Of a stretch of 64,000 bases of DNA, positions 16,489-24,596 are shown piece after piece; position 1 is the first letter of the stretch; the number at the start of each line of letters is the position of its first letter. The stretch spans positions 1-64,000 of the forward strand of contig NZ_MVIM01000020.1 in assembly GCF_002086795.1 (NCBI RefSeq), in the 5' to 3' direction. The stretch is from Mycolicibacterium tusciae (lineage in GTDB: Bacteria > Actinomycetota > Actinomycetes > Mycobacteriales > Mycobacteriaceae). The notes beneath the pieces were generated by a model. The model searched no databases. It saw only the letters and a list, made by a program, of their open reading frames with translations, and was not told where the DNA came from. The translations under genes were made by a program, and so were the position numbers.

Positions 16489-17131
16489 CGAGATACTCCT
16501 CCAGCGCAGCCCGCAGGGCGGCGCGCCCACGATGCAGCAGCACGCGTTGATTGACCGCCGAGATCCCCAACGCGTCGCAGATTTCCTCGCTCGTCCAGCC
16601 CTCGACGTCGCGCATCGAGACCACCTCGCGTTGCGCGTCTGGCAGTTTGGCCAAGGCGTGCGAGATCAAGGTGCGCACTTCGCGAGAAAGCAGTCGTTGC
16701 TCTGGCAACAGGTCCCACCTTGCGGGCACGTCAGACCAGTGGTGGGCACCCAGTTCGGCGTGAACCATCCGGTTGGGATCTACCGACGGGTACGGATCCG
16801 CCTCCGGACCTGCGACGGCAAATGGCACGGTGCGCCCCTGTGTTCGGGCCAGCGTCCGTATTCGGTTGAGCATGATGCGGAACACCCACGTCTTGACCGT
16901 CGAACGACCTTCGAAGCTCCCGATCGTGCGAACCACCGACGTCCACGTGTCTTGCACGGCATCTTCTGCAATGGACGCCGACAGGTAGATCCGCGCCATG
17001 CGGACCAGGGGTGCATGCATCGTGTCGACCAGTAGGCGGAATGCTTCGGTGTCCCCGGCCCGCAACGCGTCGACGAACTCGTCCTCGCTAGCCCACCGGT
17101 CGTCGACGACCGTGCGGATGTGTTCGCCCAT
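16481..17131 (-). CDS. ECF RNA polymerase sigma factor (pair 2)
   Basis: A 216-residue ECF sigma factor with region 2 (FRLLVDTMHAPLVRMARIYL, IAEDAVQDTWTSVVRTIGSF, TVKTWVFRIMLNRIRTLAR) and region 4 (LAKLPDAQREVVSMRDVEGW, ALGISAVNQRVLLHRGRAAL). It is cotranscribed with its anti-sigma gene. It is divergent from the AhpD-like gene at 17264, whose promoter has an ECF-like -35/-10, so that gene is a likely target. The similarity to the sigma factor 4 kb away suggests local duplication of an ECF module. Confidence 0.9.
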   Translation of the reverse strand: MGEHIRTVVDDRWASEDEFVDALRAGDTEAFRLLVDTMHAPLVRMARIYLSASIAEDAVQDTWTSVVRTIGSFEGRSTVKTWVFRIMLNRIRTLARTQGRTVPFAVAGPEADPYPSVDPNRMVHAELGAHHWSDVPARWDLLPEQRLLSREVRTLISHALAKLPDAQREVVSMRDVEGWTSEEICDALGISAVNQRVLLHRGRAALRAALEEYLDD

Positions 17132-17167
17132 TACCCAGCACCGCTCCCCAGCCGAAATTGCGGCCCG

Positions 17168-17193
17168 TGTAACAGATCAGCTGCACGGGCGTC
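17168..17193 (+). promoter_or_regulatory. Candidate ECF-type promoter of the AhpD-like gene
   Basis: TGTAACA (17168-17174) is separated by 15 bp from CGTC (17190-17193). This resembles the TGTCACA-N16-CGTC promoters known for ECF41-type sigma factors and their carboxymuconolactone-decarboxylase-like targets. It lies ~70 bp before the ATG at 17264. One -35 mismatch and one base short in the spacer keep this tentative. Confidence 0.4.
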
Positions 17194-17263
17194 TAACCAG
17201 TGGCCTCATCGATCTGGCATGCGGTGTAAGGCCATCAACCCGAACAATACTGGAGGAGAACCA

Positions 17264-17800
17264 ATGAGCACGCTGTCCCTTGTCACCGACGCCGACGCGA
17301 CCAACGACCAGGCCGAGGCGTTGGCCTCCGTGCAGCAGGCATTGGGCACGATTCCCAACCTCACCCGCGCGATGGTGCACAGTCCGGCGCTGCTGCGCGG
17401 ATATCTCGGTTTGGCCGGCGCTCTCGACCGCGGAACGCTGCCGGGCTCCACCCGCGAACGCCTCGCCATCGCCATCGCACAGGCCAATGGGTGCTCGTAT
17501 TGCCTGTCCGCACACAGCTACCTGGGTGAAAAGGCGGCGGGACTCAGCGCCGATCAAATCGGGTCGGCGCGCAAAGCAGATGCGGACGACCCCAAAACCG
17601 CCGCGATCCTTGCATTCGCGGTGGCCGTCAACGAACACCGCGGCCACATCGATGACGCCGATCTGGAAAACGCGCGCCGCGCAGGTCTGACCGACGCCGA
17701 GATCGCCGAAGTCATTGGCCACGTGGGCCTTAACGTGCTGACGAACTACTTCAACAACGTCGCGCACACCGAAATCGACTTCCCAATCGTGCAGCCGTGA
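17264..17800 (+). CDS. AhpD/carboxymuconolactone decarboxylase-like alkylhydroperoxidase
   Basis: A 178-residue helical protein with the AhpD active-site motif NGCSYCLSAH (Cys77-x2-Cys80-x3-His84), preceded by STRERLAIAIAQA. This is the EAxxxxC-x2-C-x3-H arrangement of thiol-dependent peroxidases, and the protein is probably cytoplasmic. The tail (VLTNYFNNVAHTEIDFP) matches the uncharacterised peroxidase-related branch. A strong GGAGGAG precedes ATG 17264. It is divergent from an ECF sigma/anti-sigma pair, a neighbourhood in which such genes are common sigma targets. A strong hairpin follows the stop. Confidence 0.86.
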   Translation: MSTLSLVTDADATNDQAEALASVQQALGTIPNLTRAMVHSPALLRGYLGLAGALDRGTLPGSTRERLAIAIAQANGCSYCLSAHSYLGEKAAGLSADQIGSARKADADDPKTAAILAFAVAVNEHRGHIDDADLENARRAGLTDAEIAEVIGHVGLNVLTNYFNNVAHTEIDFPIVQP

Positions 17801-17807
17801 ACCGCAC

Positions 17808-17843
17808 GGCCTGGCGGGTCACGCGACCGCGGCCCGCCAGGCC
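17808..17843 (+). terminator. Strong hairpin terminator after AhpD-like gene
   Basis: GGCCTGGCGGG (17808-17818) and CCCGCCAGGCC (17833-17843) form an 11-bp perfect stem with a 14-base loop, starting seven bases after the stop codon. There is no U-tract, as is common in mycobacterial terminators. Confidence 0.7.
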
Positions 17844-18114
17844 AGCCGTCACACGACACGTGCGGTGCCGGGGTCATCCTCGAAGACCGCGGCAGGGCGG
17901 CCTCTCCGATGTGAAACGGAGAGGCGCCAGAATCCGAGCCCGATACTTGACGGCGACGGCTATCACGCCCACGTCGTCACACGTCCATCGTGTCGCGGCG
18001 AGTGGGCCTGAATACCCGCTCCATGACGGAAGCGACTGCAGCTGAGGCGATTTCCGGTCAACCTGGCGGGCGCCGCTGTGGTCAGCGAGGCCAACACCTT
18101 GTCCTGACAGTCGA
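17844..18114. other. Convergent intergenic region with second hairpin
   Basis: No gene is visible between the AhpD-like gene and ssuD. A second perfect stem GCCTCTCCG/CGGAGAGGC (17900-17925, 8-base loop) is present and may terminate transcription arriving from the minus-strand ssu operon or act with the first hairpin. Confidence 0.5.
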
Positions 18115-19212
18115 TCACCAGCCGCCGGGGATCACCTTCGGCTGTAGGCTGTTCACCTTCGGTTCGAAGGGCAGCTGCGGGAACAGCGTCTCAGCGACCC
18201 GGTAGCACTCCTCGAGGTGCGGATACCCGGAGAGGATGAACGTGTCGATGCCGATGTCGTGGTACTCCATGATCCGGTCACGGACCTCCTCGACACTGCC
18301 CACCAGCGCGGTGCCGGCCCCGCCGGTGACCAGACCGACGCCTGCCCAGAGGTTGGGGCTCACCTCGAGGTGCTCCCTCGAGCCACGGTGCAGGGCCACC
18401 ATGCGGCGTTGGCCTTCCGACTCAGAGCGGGCCAGCGCCGCCTGGGAGGCGGCGACGTCCTCGTCGCGCACGTAGCGGATCAAGTCATCGGCGGCCGCCC
18501 ACGCTTCTCTGCTCGTTTCCCGCACAATGGTGTGTAGCCGGATGCCGAAGGTGACTCGTCGCCCGGCAGCGTGTGCCTTGGCCCGCATCTCGTCGAGTTT
18601 CGGCTGCACCTGCTCCGGTGGTTCGCCCCACGTCAGCACGGTGTCGATCCATTTCGCGGCGAACGCTTGCCCAGCGCCAGAGGAGGCGCCGCACATCAGC
18701 GGAGGGTGCGGCTCCTGCAGGGGAAGGTAGTGAAGCTGCCCCCCTTCGATGCGGACATATCGGCCGTTCATGTCCACGGTCTTGCCCTGCAGCAGGTCGG
18801 TCCACGCCTGGATGTACTCGTCGGCCTGCTCATAGCGTTGGCCATGCGACAGGAAGACACCGTCGCCGGCCAGTTCGACCGGATCGCCTCCACAGACCAC
18901 GTTGACGGTGAGCCGACCCCTGCTGTAGCGGTCGAAGGCCGAGGCCATTCGAGCCGTCATCGACGGGGTCGACTGCCCGGGCCTGACAGCGACGATGAAT
19001 CGCAGGCTCGTGGTCTCGGGTGCCAGAAACGACGCGGTGATCCATGCGTCTTCACACACCGAGCCCGTCGGGACCAGCACTCCGACATAGCCCAGATCGT
19101 CTGCGGCCTGCGCGATTTGGGTGATGTAACGCAGGTTAGCCGCCCGCGCCCGGTGCATCGTCGACAGGTGTGGGCCGTCGGTGTGGGTGGGGATGTACCA
19201 GTAGATGTCCAT
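18115..19212 (-). CDS. ssuD: FMNH2-dependent alkanesulfonate monooxygenase (LLM class)
   Basis: A 365-residue luciferase-like flavin monooxygenase that cleaves alkanesulfonates to aldehyde and sulfite using reduced FMN from a partner reductase. Typical SsuD segments include MDIYWYIPTHTDG at the start, AARAANLRYITQIAQAADDL-like early helices, FIVAVRPGQSTP, SRGRLTVNVVCGGDP, HGQRYEQADEYIQ and the TALVGSVEEVRDRIMEY end region. The ATG has AAGGAGG eight bases upstream. The start overlaps the end of ssuB by 77 bases, and it is the last gene of the ssuA-C-B-D operon. No flavin reductase (ssuE) gene is visible in the window. The protein begins with the family's conserved N-terminus, so the start is secure. 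Confidence 0.92.
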   Translation of the reverse strand: MDIYWYIPTHTDGPHLSTMHRARAANLRYITQIAQAADDLGYVGVLVPTGSVCEDAWITASFLAPETTSLRFIVAVRPGQSTPSMTARMASAFDRYSRGRLTVNVVCGGDPVELAGDGVFLSHGQRYEQADEYIQAWTDLLQGKTVDMNGRYVRIEGGQLHYLPLQEPHPPLMCGASSGAGQAFAAKWIDTVLTWGEPPEQVQPKLDEMRAKAHAAGRRVTFGIRLHTIVRETSREAWAAADDLIRYVRDEDVAASQAALARSESEGQRRMVALHRGSREHLEVSPNLWAGVGLVTGGAGTALVGSVEEVRDRIMEYHDIGIDTFILSGYPHLEECYRVAETLFPQLPFEPKVNSLQPKVIPGGW

Positions 19213-20038
19213 TCCTGCCTCCTTGATGCAAAACAGTGAGGATCTGGGCGCGGAGGGCCTGAAGTGCTGGGTCCGCCACGTCCCGCGGGCGGGGCTGGGG
19301 GTGCGCCATGTCGGCGATGATCCGTCCGGGTGGACCAGCCATCACAATCACCCGGTCTGCCAGTAGCACGGCCTCGTCGACGTCGTGGGTCACCAGGATC
19401 GCGGTGAGCGCCTCGTCGAGGATGATCCGCTCGAGTTCGGTTTGCATTTGACTGCGCAGCAGGCTGTCCAGCGCGCCCAGCGGCTCGTCGAGCAGCAGGA
19501 TCTCGGGAGTGGTGACCAAGGCGCGGGCCAAGGAGGCTCGCTGCGCCATGCCGCCGGAAAGCTGATTCGGCCACGCCTTGCCGAAACCGGCCAGCCCGAC
19601 CAGGTCGAGCGCATGGACGACTTGCTTTTCGATTTGGGCGGCCGGTCTCCGGAACGGCAGCGCGTAGGCGACGTTGTCAGACAACGACATCCACGGCATC
19701 AGTCGGTGCTCCTGGAAGACCAGGCCCCGGTCCCGGCCGGGTCCCCGAACGAGTCGACCGAAGGCCCGGATTTCGCCAACGAACGTGGTGTCAAGGCCCG
19801 CGATCGCGCGCAGCAGCGACGTCTTGCCAGCTCCGCTGCCACCCACGATGCCGACAACCTCTTGACGGCGGACGTCGAAGTTGACCTCGCTCAGCACATC
19901 CAGGGGACGCTTGCCGACCGTGACCCGTTTCTCGCGAATTCGTACTTGCAGGGCCGGCACCTCCGCGCCATTCACGTCAGCCACGGTAGGAGCGGTCCCA
20001 GCGGGTGAGGTAGCGGCCGAAGCGGGCGAGAAGCCCAT
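19136..20038 (-). CDS. ssuB: Aliphatic sulfonate ABC transporter ATP-binding protein
   Basis: A 300-residue ABC ATPase with Walker A GGSGAGKT (66-73), Q-loop GLVFQEHRLMPW, signature LSGGMAQR, Walker B EILLLDEPL and switch His in ILVTHDVDEA. It powers sulfonate uptake with SsuA and SsuC. The ATG at 20038 has GGAAAGG upstream and overlaps ssuC by 62 bases. A GTG at 19984 overlapping the ssuC stop by 8 bases is an alternative that would remove a low-complexity leader. The last ~40 residues (His/Pro/Arg-rich) overlap ssuD and are probably non-conserved. Confidence 0.9.
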   Translation of the reverse strand: MGFSPASAATSPAGTAPTVADVNGAEVPALQVRIREKRVTVGKRPLDVLSEVNFDVRRQEVVGIVGGSGAGKTSLLRAIAGLDTTFVGEIRAFGRLVRGPGRDRGLVFQEHRLMPWMSLSDNVAYALPFRRPAAQIEKQVVHALDLVGLAGFGKAWPNQLSGGMAQRASLARALVTTPEILLLDEPLGALDSLLRSQMQTELERIILDEALTAILVTHDVDEAVLLADRVIVMAGPPGRIIADMAHPQPRPRDVADPALQALRAQILTVLHQGGRNGHLLVHPHPHRRPTPVDDAPGAGG

Positions 20039-20801
20039 CGGTGGCCTTTCCGAGAATGCCGATTGCGAGCATTCCGGCGATCATGGCAGCGGGCCGTGCG
20101 AAGTTGCGCGAATCCCAGATGAGCCATCCCAACCCGTTAGCCGACGCGATGACCTCCGCCGCGACCAACAGTGTCCACGACAGCGCCATCGCAACGCGCG
20201 CCGATGCGACAATCGACGGAGCCGCCGACGGCAGCAACACCGTCCGCAGCACTGTCCAGCGCGACTTCTCGTAGAGCTGCGCGACCTCCACGAGATCTTG
20301 CGAGGCAGAACGAATCCCCGCAGCGGTCGCCAGGATCAGCGTGGTGGCGGACCCGATCGCCACCAAGGTCACCTTTGAGAGCTCTCCGATGCCAAACACG
20401 ATGACCAGCACCGGAATCCACGCCACCGCCGGGACCGGAATCAACGTCAAGGCGGTGGGCTCCAGGATTTTGGCTGCCAACGGGCTGGTGCCGATCACCG
20501 CCCCTGCCAGAATGCCGACCGTGCTGCCGATGGCAAAGCCAATCGCTATGCGGCGCACACTGACCCACGCGTGCTCGATCAGCGTTCCATCCATCGCCAG
20601 CCTGACGAACGCTTCGAGTGAGTCGAGCGGTCCAGCAACGAGCGTGTGCGGCAGGACGCCGCTGACCACCGCGACGTGCCATGCCACGACCAGTCCGATC
20701 GGTACGGCCAGCGCAAGTACGCAGCTTGTCAGACGATCGAAGAACCGCCGGCGTCGACGGGGCGCATTTGTCGCCACGGGCGCAGTCACCATCATCGTCA
20801 T
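19977..20801 (-). CDS. ssuC: Aliphatic sulfonate ABC transporter permease
   Basis: A 274-residue inner-membrane permease with six hydrophobic segments. The BPD-transport inner-membrane signature is present: LTLIPVPAVAWIPVLVIVFG, then IRSASQDLVEVAQLYEKSRW as the EAA-loop region and VLLPSAAPSIVASARVA. It pairs with SsuB in sulfonate import. The ATG overlaps the ssuA stop in an ATGA arrangement. The C-terminus is basic (ARFGRYLTRWDRSYRG), as in SsuC/TauC proteins. Confidence 0.9.
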   Translation of the reverse strand: MTMMVTAPVATNAPRRRRRFFDRLTSCVLALAVPIGLVVAWHVAVVSGVLPHTLVAGPLDSLEAFVRLAMDGTLIEHAWVSVRRIAIGFAIGSTVGILAGAVIGTSPLAAKILEPTALTLIPVPAVAWIPVLVIVFGIGELSKVTLVAIGSATTLILATAAGIRSASQDLVEVAQLYEKSRWTVLRTVLLPSAAPSIVASARVAMALSWTLLVAAEVIASANGLGWLIWDSRNFARPAAMIAGMLAIGILGKATDGLLARFGRYLTRWDRSYRG

Positions 20802-21766
20802 CGCGGAGGTCCGACCAGGTCCTTGACATCGACCTTCTGCTGAATGAAGCCAGCATCGGCCAGGAAATCGGCCTTCGCCTGGATGTCGGCAATGACCTCC
20901 TGAGTCAGCGTGGCGGTGAAGTCGTGGCGCGGCCAGGCCAATTCGACCACCTCCGGATCGACCCGAACTTCAGTGGCCACAATCGATTTCGCTTCTGCCG
21001 GTGATGCGCGGATGAACTCCTTTGCTTTGCCGATGGCAGCGACCAAAGCGGAGTAAACGGCCAGTGCATCTTCGGCCAGCCCGGGCCGTGCAACCGCGAT
21101 GGACTGGATCGCAGCATCGCCTGCCGGTAGCAGCCTGGCGGTCTTCTGGACAAGCTGCTGCTGCACGAACGGCGGCCACACCGCCCACGCATCCAGGTGA
21201 CCTGATTCGAACGCCGCCTTCGCGTCCGGCGGGGCCATATCGATCACTTGAATTAACTTGGGATCGACGCCGGCATCCTTGGCGATCTTGATCAAGGCGT
21301 AATGCGACGACGTACCCGCTAACACACCGACGCGCGCTCCGCCCAAATCGGCAGCGCTCGCGATCTTGCTGTCGATCGGTACGAGGATGTCCTGGACCAG
21401 GCTCGCGCCCAGAGCCACAATCCTGCAATGAACTCCCGCCGCCGCGGCGATTAGAGCCGGCGGCTCGGCCATGAAGACCATGTCGACCCGGTTTGTCGCC
21501 AACGCTTCTGTGACGGCTGGCGCCGAGTCGAATTCCACGTAGTCGACTTTCGTGCCGGCGCCGACGGCGGATTCGAACAACCGTTGCTTGCGCGCGATAT
21601 AGAACGGTGCGTAATCGACTGCGCTGGCGAAAGTCCCAATCCGGACTGTATCCGGGGCACCACCGCCCCCGCCACAGCCACCTACGAAGAGCACGAGTGC
21701 CACAACAAATCCAATGCGGCCGACCAACCGGGCTAGCCGGCCGCCGCGAACTCGGAGCGTCGACAT
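20798..21766 (-). CDS. ssuA: Sulfonate/nitrate-type ABC substrate-binding lipoprotein
   Basis: A 322-residue lipoprotein of the NitT/TauT/SsuA family. The signal peptide ends VLFVGGC with lipidated Cys31, followed by a Gly-rich spacer. The two-lobed binding fold starts DTVRIGTFASAVDYAPFYIA and continues with DMVFMAEPPALIAAAAG and SHLDAW-like elements (ESGHLDAWAVWPPF). It captures the organosulfonate outside the membrane for SsuB/C. ATG 21766 gives a proper signal peptide; the frame extends to 21799 without added value. It heads the ssuA-C-B-D operon. Confidence 0.88.
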   Translation of the reverse strand: MSTLRVRGGRLARLVGRIGFVVALVLFVGGCGGGGGAPDTVRIGTFASAVDYAPFYIARKQRLFESAVGAGTKVDYVEFDSAPAVTEALATNRVDMVFMAEPPALIAAAAGVHCRIVALGASLVQDILVPIDSKIASAADLGGARVGVLAGTSSHYALIKIAKDAGVDPKLIQVIDMAPPDAKAAFESGHLDAWAVWPPFVQQQLVQKTARLLPAGDAAIQSIAVARPGLAEDALAVYSALVAAIGKAKEFIRASPAEAKSIVATEVRVDPEVVELAWPRHDFTATLTQEVIADIQAKADFLADAGFIQQKVDVKDLVGPPR

Positions 21767-22989
21767 TCTGCAGACTCCCTTGCTACCAATCTGTCGCACG
21801 ATAGATATTCCTGGTTATGGATCCATTACGTAGCTGTAGCGCACTCGTATCGCTGAACCGGATCAACAAGCCCGGCTCCAAGGACTTCAACCCTCCGAGG
21901 CAGACGGGTCTGCGCAATCGGGTCTGCGCAATGAACTGCGCCTGCTGGCACCGCATTCCCGTCCCGCACAGCGCTCGATGACCTGATAGACGATCCGGCC
22001 ACGCGGACGTCGCAGTGCGGTGGGTATCGATGTTCTCCTGCATCGTCAGAGTCCATGCGCCCACCCGACAACAAACCGTGGCGCCCGCACAATAAGTTTG
22101 CAGTTCCTGTTGCGAGCGGCCACCGTTATGATCACCGCGAGTCGAAACCCGGCCTCGTCCACCGCCCTGCACTGCCCTAGAAATCTGCGGGGTTCGCCAC
22201 CACAAGCAACACAGACGCCCCTCCCGCAAGCTTGAACAATGTCTTACCGCGGGCCTACGGAGAAGCGGAAGTAGTCGGGCTGGTATCGACGTTCACCGAG
22301 TCGCCCCCAGACACGCCACCACGGCCAGCCCGGCCTGGCTTGCCGGGCGAACGACAGCAACAAAAGCGCCAACACCGAGGACAGCATCGGAATCCCGACC
22401 GCCGCCTCCTTCAGCTGAGCGCGAACGTCCGCCGTCCGCTGACCATCATCACAGTGGCTTCGAGTGGGATGCGGTGTGAACAGAACGCCTGTGCCAGTTC
22501 GATATCCGAATCGGACGTGCACATCGTGACGGTGACGCCGATGACACGGTGGATACTGGACTTCGCGGCAGCCGCGGTATGGTCTAGCGGCACAAGGAGA
22601 TTGGTCTCGGAATCGGGATGCCGCGGCGTTGCCCCGTGCAGGGGGGAATAGGCGACCACGTTAAAGTCCTTCGCGCCGCGCTCCTGCAGCTGGCCGTCGC
22701 CGTTTGCGAACCCGGACGCTCTGTCGCCGTCTTCGACTGCCGAAAAGCCATGCTGTCTGCAAGATCGGCCTGTCGGCCGCGACCAAACATGCTTACGCCC
22801 GCTTGGACACCAGCCCCCTGTGCGACCTCATCCGCTGTTCGTTCAAAAATGTGCACGCCGCCAACTCGCCAGCGCCGACGGCACAATCAGCGCATCGCGC
22901 CCGACCGCTAAGGATTTTAGGAGCGCCAGTACTTTCGGCCCCAGCAGTCACCACCACGGCGGCGACACAGCCGTTGGGCGTGAGGACTT
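21767..22989. other. Long gene-poor, probably decayed region
   Basis: No intact gene is supported over ~1.2 kb. There is a perfect 14-bp tandem duplication CGGGTCTGCGCAAT at 21905-21918 and 21919-21932. On the minus strand near 22480-22560 the frame reads VTVTMCTSDSDIELAQAF, faintly like the N-terminal motif of FdhD (formate dehydrogenase sulfurtransferase), but the rest does not match. The promoter of ssuA must lie in the first ~150 bases; no clear -10/-35 was identified. Confidence 0.55.
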
Positions 22990-22994
22990 CAGAC

Positions 22995-23720
22995 GGAATC
23001 GGCGCCGAAACGATGAAATTACACCCTTGGGTTCCGCGGTTTTGCGGCCTTGCCGCTGCAGGACCCGGCCGGGGCGGCGGTCGAGCTGGAACGCTGCGTG
23101 CGACAGCTCGGGTTGTCCGGGGCGCTGGTCAATGACTGCATCCACAGACCGGGCGGACACTGCCTGGATGCACCCGAGTACGACGAGGTTTGGGCCGCCT
23201 TGGAAGCGCTGGGCGTAGCGCTGTATCTGCACCCGGGCGCCCCGCCGGCCGATCGGTGGCATGCCCTGGACGGTCGGCGCGAACTGTATGGCCCGACGGG
23301 GAGTTGGGGCGCCGCGGTCAGCGGCCACGCCCTGCGGATACTCTTCGCCGGAGTTTTCCGACCGCCATCCCTTCGGCCACCCTGATCTTGGGCCACATGG
23401 GCGCGTTCTTGCCGTTGCAGCGCAGCAGGCTCGACTCGCGTGTCCGCACCATCCAACCCGGCACACCGCTCAAGCAACCACCATCGGCCTACATCGGCAC
23501 CAACATCGTGTTCACCACCAGCGGGGTGTTCTCGCCGGCGACCCTGACCGGGGCGGTGCTGGAGGTGGGCGCCGATGCTGTCATGTTTTCCGTGGACTAC
23601 CCGTATGAGTCCTCGCAAGAGGCCGTCGCCCGGCTGCAGCGAACAACGCTCAGTGCCGGTGACCGGGCAAAGATCGCCCACGCCAACGCCGAACGCATCC
23701 TCGCGATCTCAGCCCGTTGA
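22995..23720 (+). pseudogene. Amidohydrolase (ACMSD/resorcylate decarboxylase-like) remnant with several frameshifts
   Basis: Pieces in different frames together match the metal-dependent amidohydrolase_2 decarboxylase family: FAALPLQDPAGAAVELERCV, LGLSGALVNDC, LGVALYLHPGAPP, ATLILGHMGAFLPL and VMFSVDYPYESSQEAV. Continuity needs an extra T removed near 23040 (CGGTTTTGCG) and two extra bases removed near 23361-23375 (TTTTCCGACC and ATCCCTTCGG). The N-terminal metal-binding strand (HxH) is absent. Members decarboxylate or hydrate aromatic acids. The gene is broken and N-terminally truncated; three single-base indels in 350 bases could also reflect poor sequence here. Confidence 0.75.
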
Positions 23721-23875
23721 GCCGCACCTATCCATCCAAGACGGTCGCGGCACAACAGCGTCGGGTTGGCCGTGGCGTCGCTGCCGATCCGAACCAGCCT
23801 CTCGGGTGGGGCCGCCCTGCCGGCGAGCTGACGTCGACTGAGTCGCAGGCTGCTGGCTGATCAGCGCCGTCGCGC

Positions 23876-24505
23876 CTATGGGTTGCGCCGGTAAGCACTG
23901 ACGTGCCCGAGCGCCATGTTCAGGGCGAGTTCGACGGGGCGGGCGCTGCGCATGGTCTGCGCCATCAGCAGACCGCCTTGCAGCGCGCTCATCATTGTCA
24001 ACGCGAGCTCGGCCGGGTCGGCCTCGGCGGCCAGTTCGCCGTTGTCGCGCATGGCCACAAAGCCCGCGGACAGATACGATTCCCATTCGGCAAAGCACTG
24101 CGCGAGCACGTGTCGCGCAGTCTCGGATCGCTCAGCGAGTTCACCGACCAGCGAGCCAAGGGGGCAGCCGCCGACACCCTGCCTCGCGCGGGTCATGGCA
24201 ACGAGGTGATCACACCAGCGCTGCAGACCCTCCCACGACGAGACCTCGCGAAGGTCGGGCTCCTGGGCGGCGATCACGCGGCCGAGCTGGATGGTGATCA
24301 CCTCGCGAATGAGCGCGTCCTTGTTGGCGAAGTAGTGATACAGCTGCGACTTGCTGGTGGCGGTGACGGCCATGACATCGTCCAGGCTGGTTCCGGCCAC
24401 CCCGTGCTCCTGCACCAGCGACGCCGCCGCCGCGACGATGCGGGCTCTAGTCGCCGCGCCGCGAGCCGTCAGCCGCGAACCAGCAGGGCCCTCCGTTGAC
24501 ACCAT
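23876..24505 (-). CDS. TetR-family transcriptional repressor
   Basis: A 209-residue TetR protein. The HTH is TRARIVAAAASLVQEHGVAG, TSLDDVMAVTATSKSQLYHYF. The ligand domain carries GGCPLGSLVGEL and MMSALQGGLLMAQTMRSARP, the same subfamily as the frameshifted TetR at 11167. The Cys in the CPLGS motif is a possible electrophile sensor (inference). It is divergent from the peroxiredoxin at 24597. Two TGGAC-class palindromes in the 91-bp gap are near-certain operators for autoregulation and control of the peroxiredoxin. The ATG at 24505 is the only reasonable start; no strong ribosome binding site is seen. Confidence 0.9.
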   Translation of the reverse strand: MVSTEGPAGSRLTARGAATRARIVAAAASLVQEHGVAGTSLDDVMAVTATSKSQLYHYFANKDALIREVITIQLGRVIAAQEPDLREVSSWEGLQRWCDHLVAMTRARQGVGGCPLGSLVGELAERSETARHVLAQCFAEWESYLSAGFVAMRDNGELAAEADPAELALTMMSALQGGLLMAQTMRSARPVELALNMALGHVSAYRRNP

Positions 24506-24524
24506 GACCGCAGCCTACCGACAC

Positions 24525-24540
24525 TGGACTTGCCAGTCCA
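24525..24540. promoter_or_regulatory. TetR operator 1, TGGAC class
   Basis: TGGACTTGCCAGTCCA has perfect 6-bp arms TGGACT/AGTCCA with a 4-bp centre, between the divergent tetR and peroxiredoxin genes. Confidence 0.75.
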
Positions 24541-24557
24541 CTCCTATGTCATCATGA

Positions 24558-24573
24558 TGGACCGAGTAGTCCA
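24558..24573. promoter_or_regulatory. TetR operator 2, TGGAC class
   Basis: TGGACCGAGTAGTCCA shows a second TGGAC/GTCCA palindrome 33 bp (about three helical turns) from the first, suited to cooperative binding of two dimers on one DNA face. Confidence 0.72.
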
Positions 24574-24596
24574 CCCAACCCCTCGGAAGGATGCCG

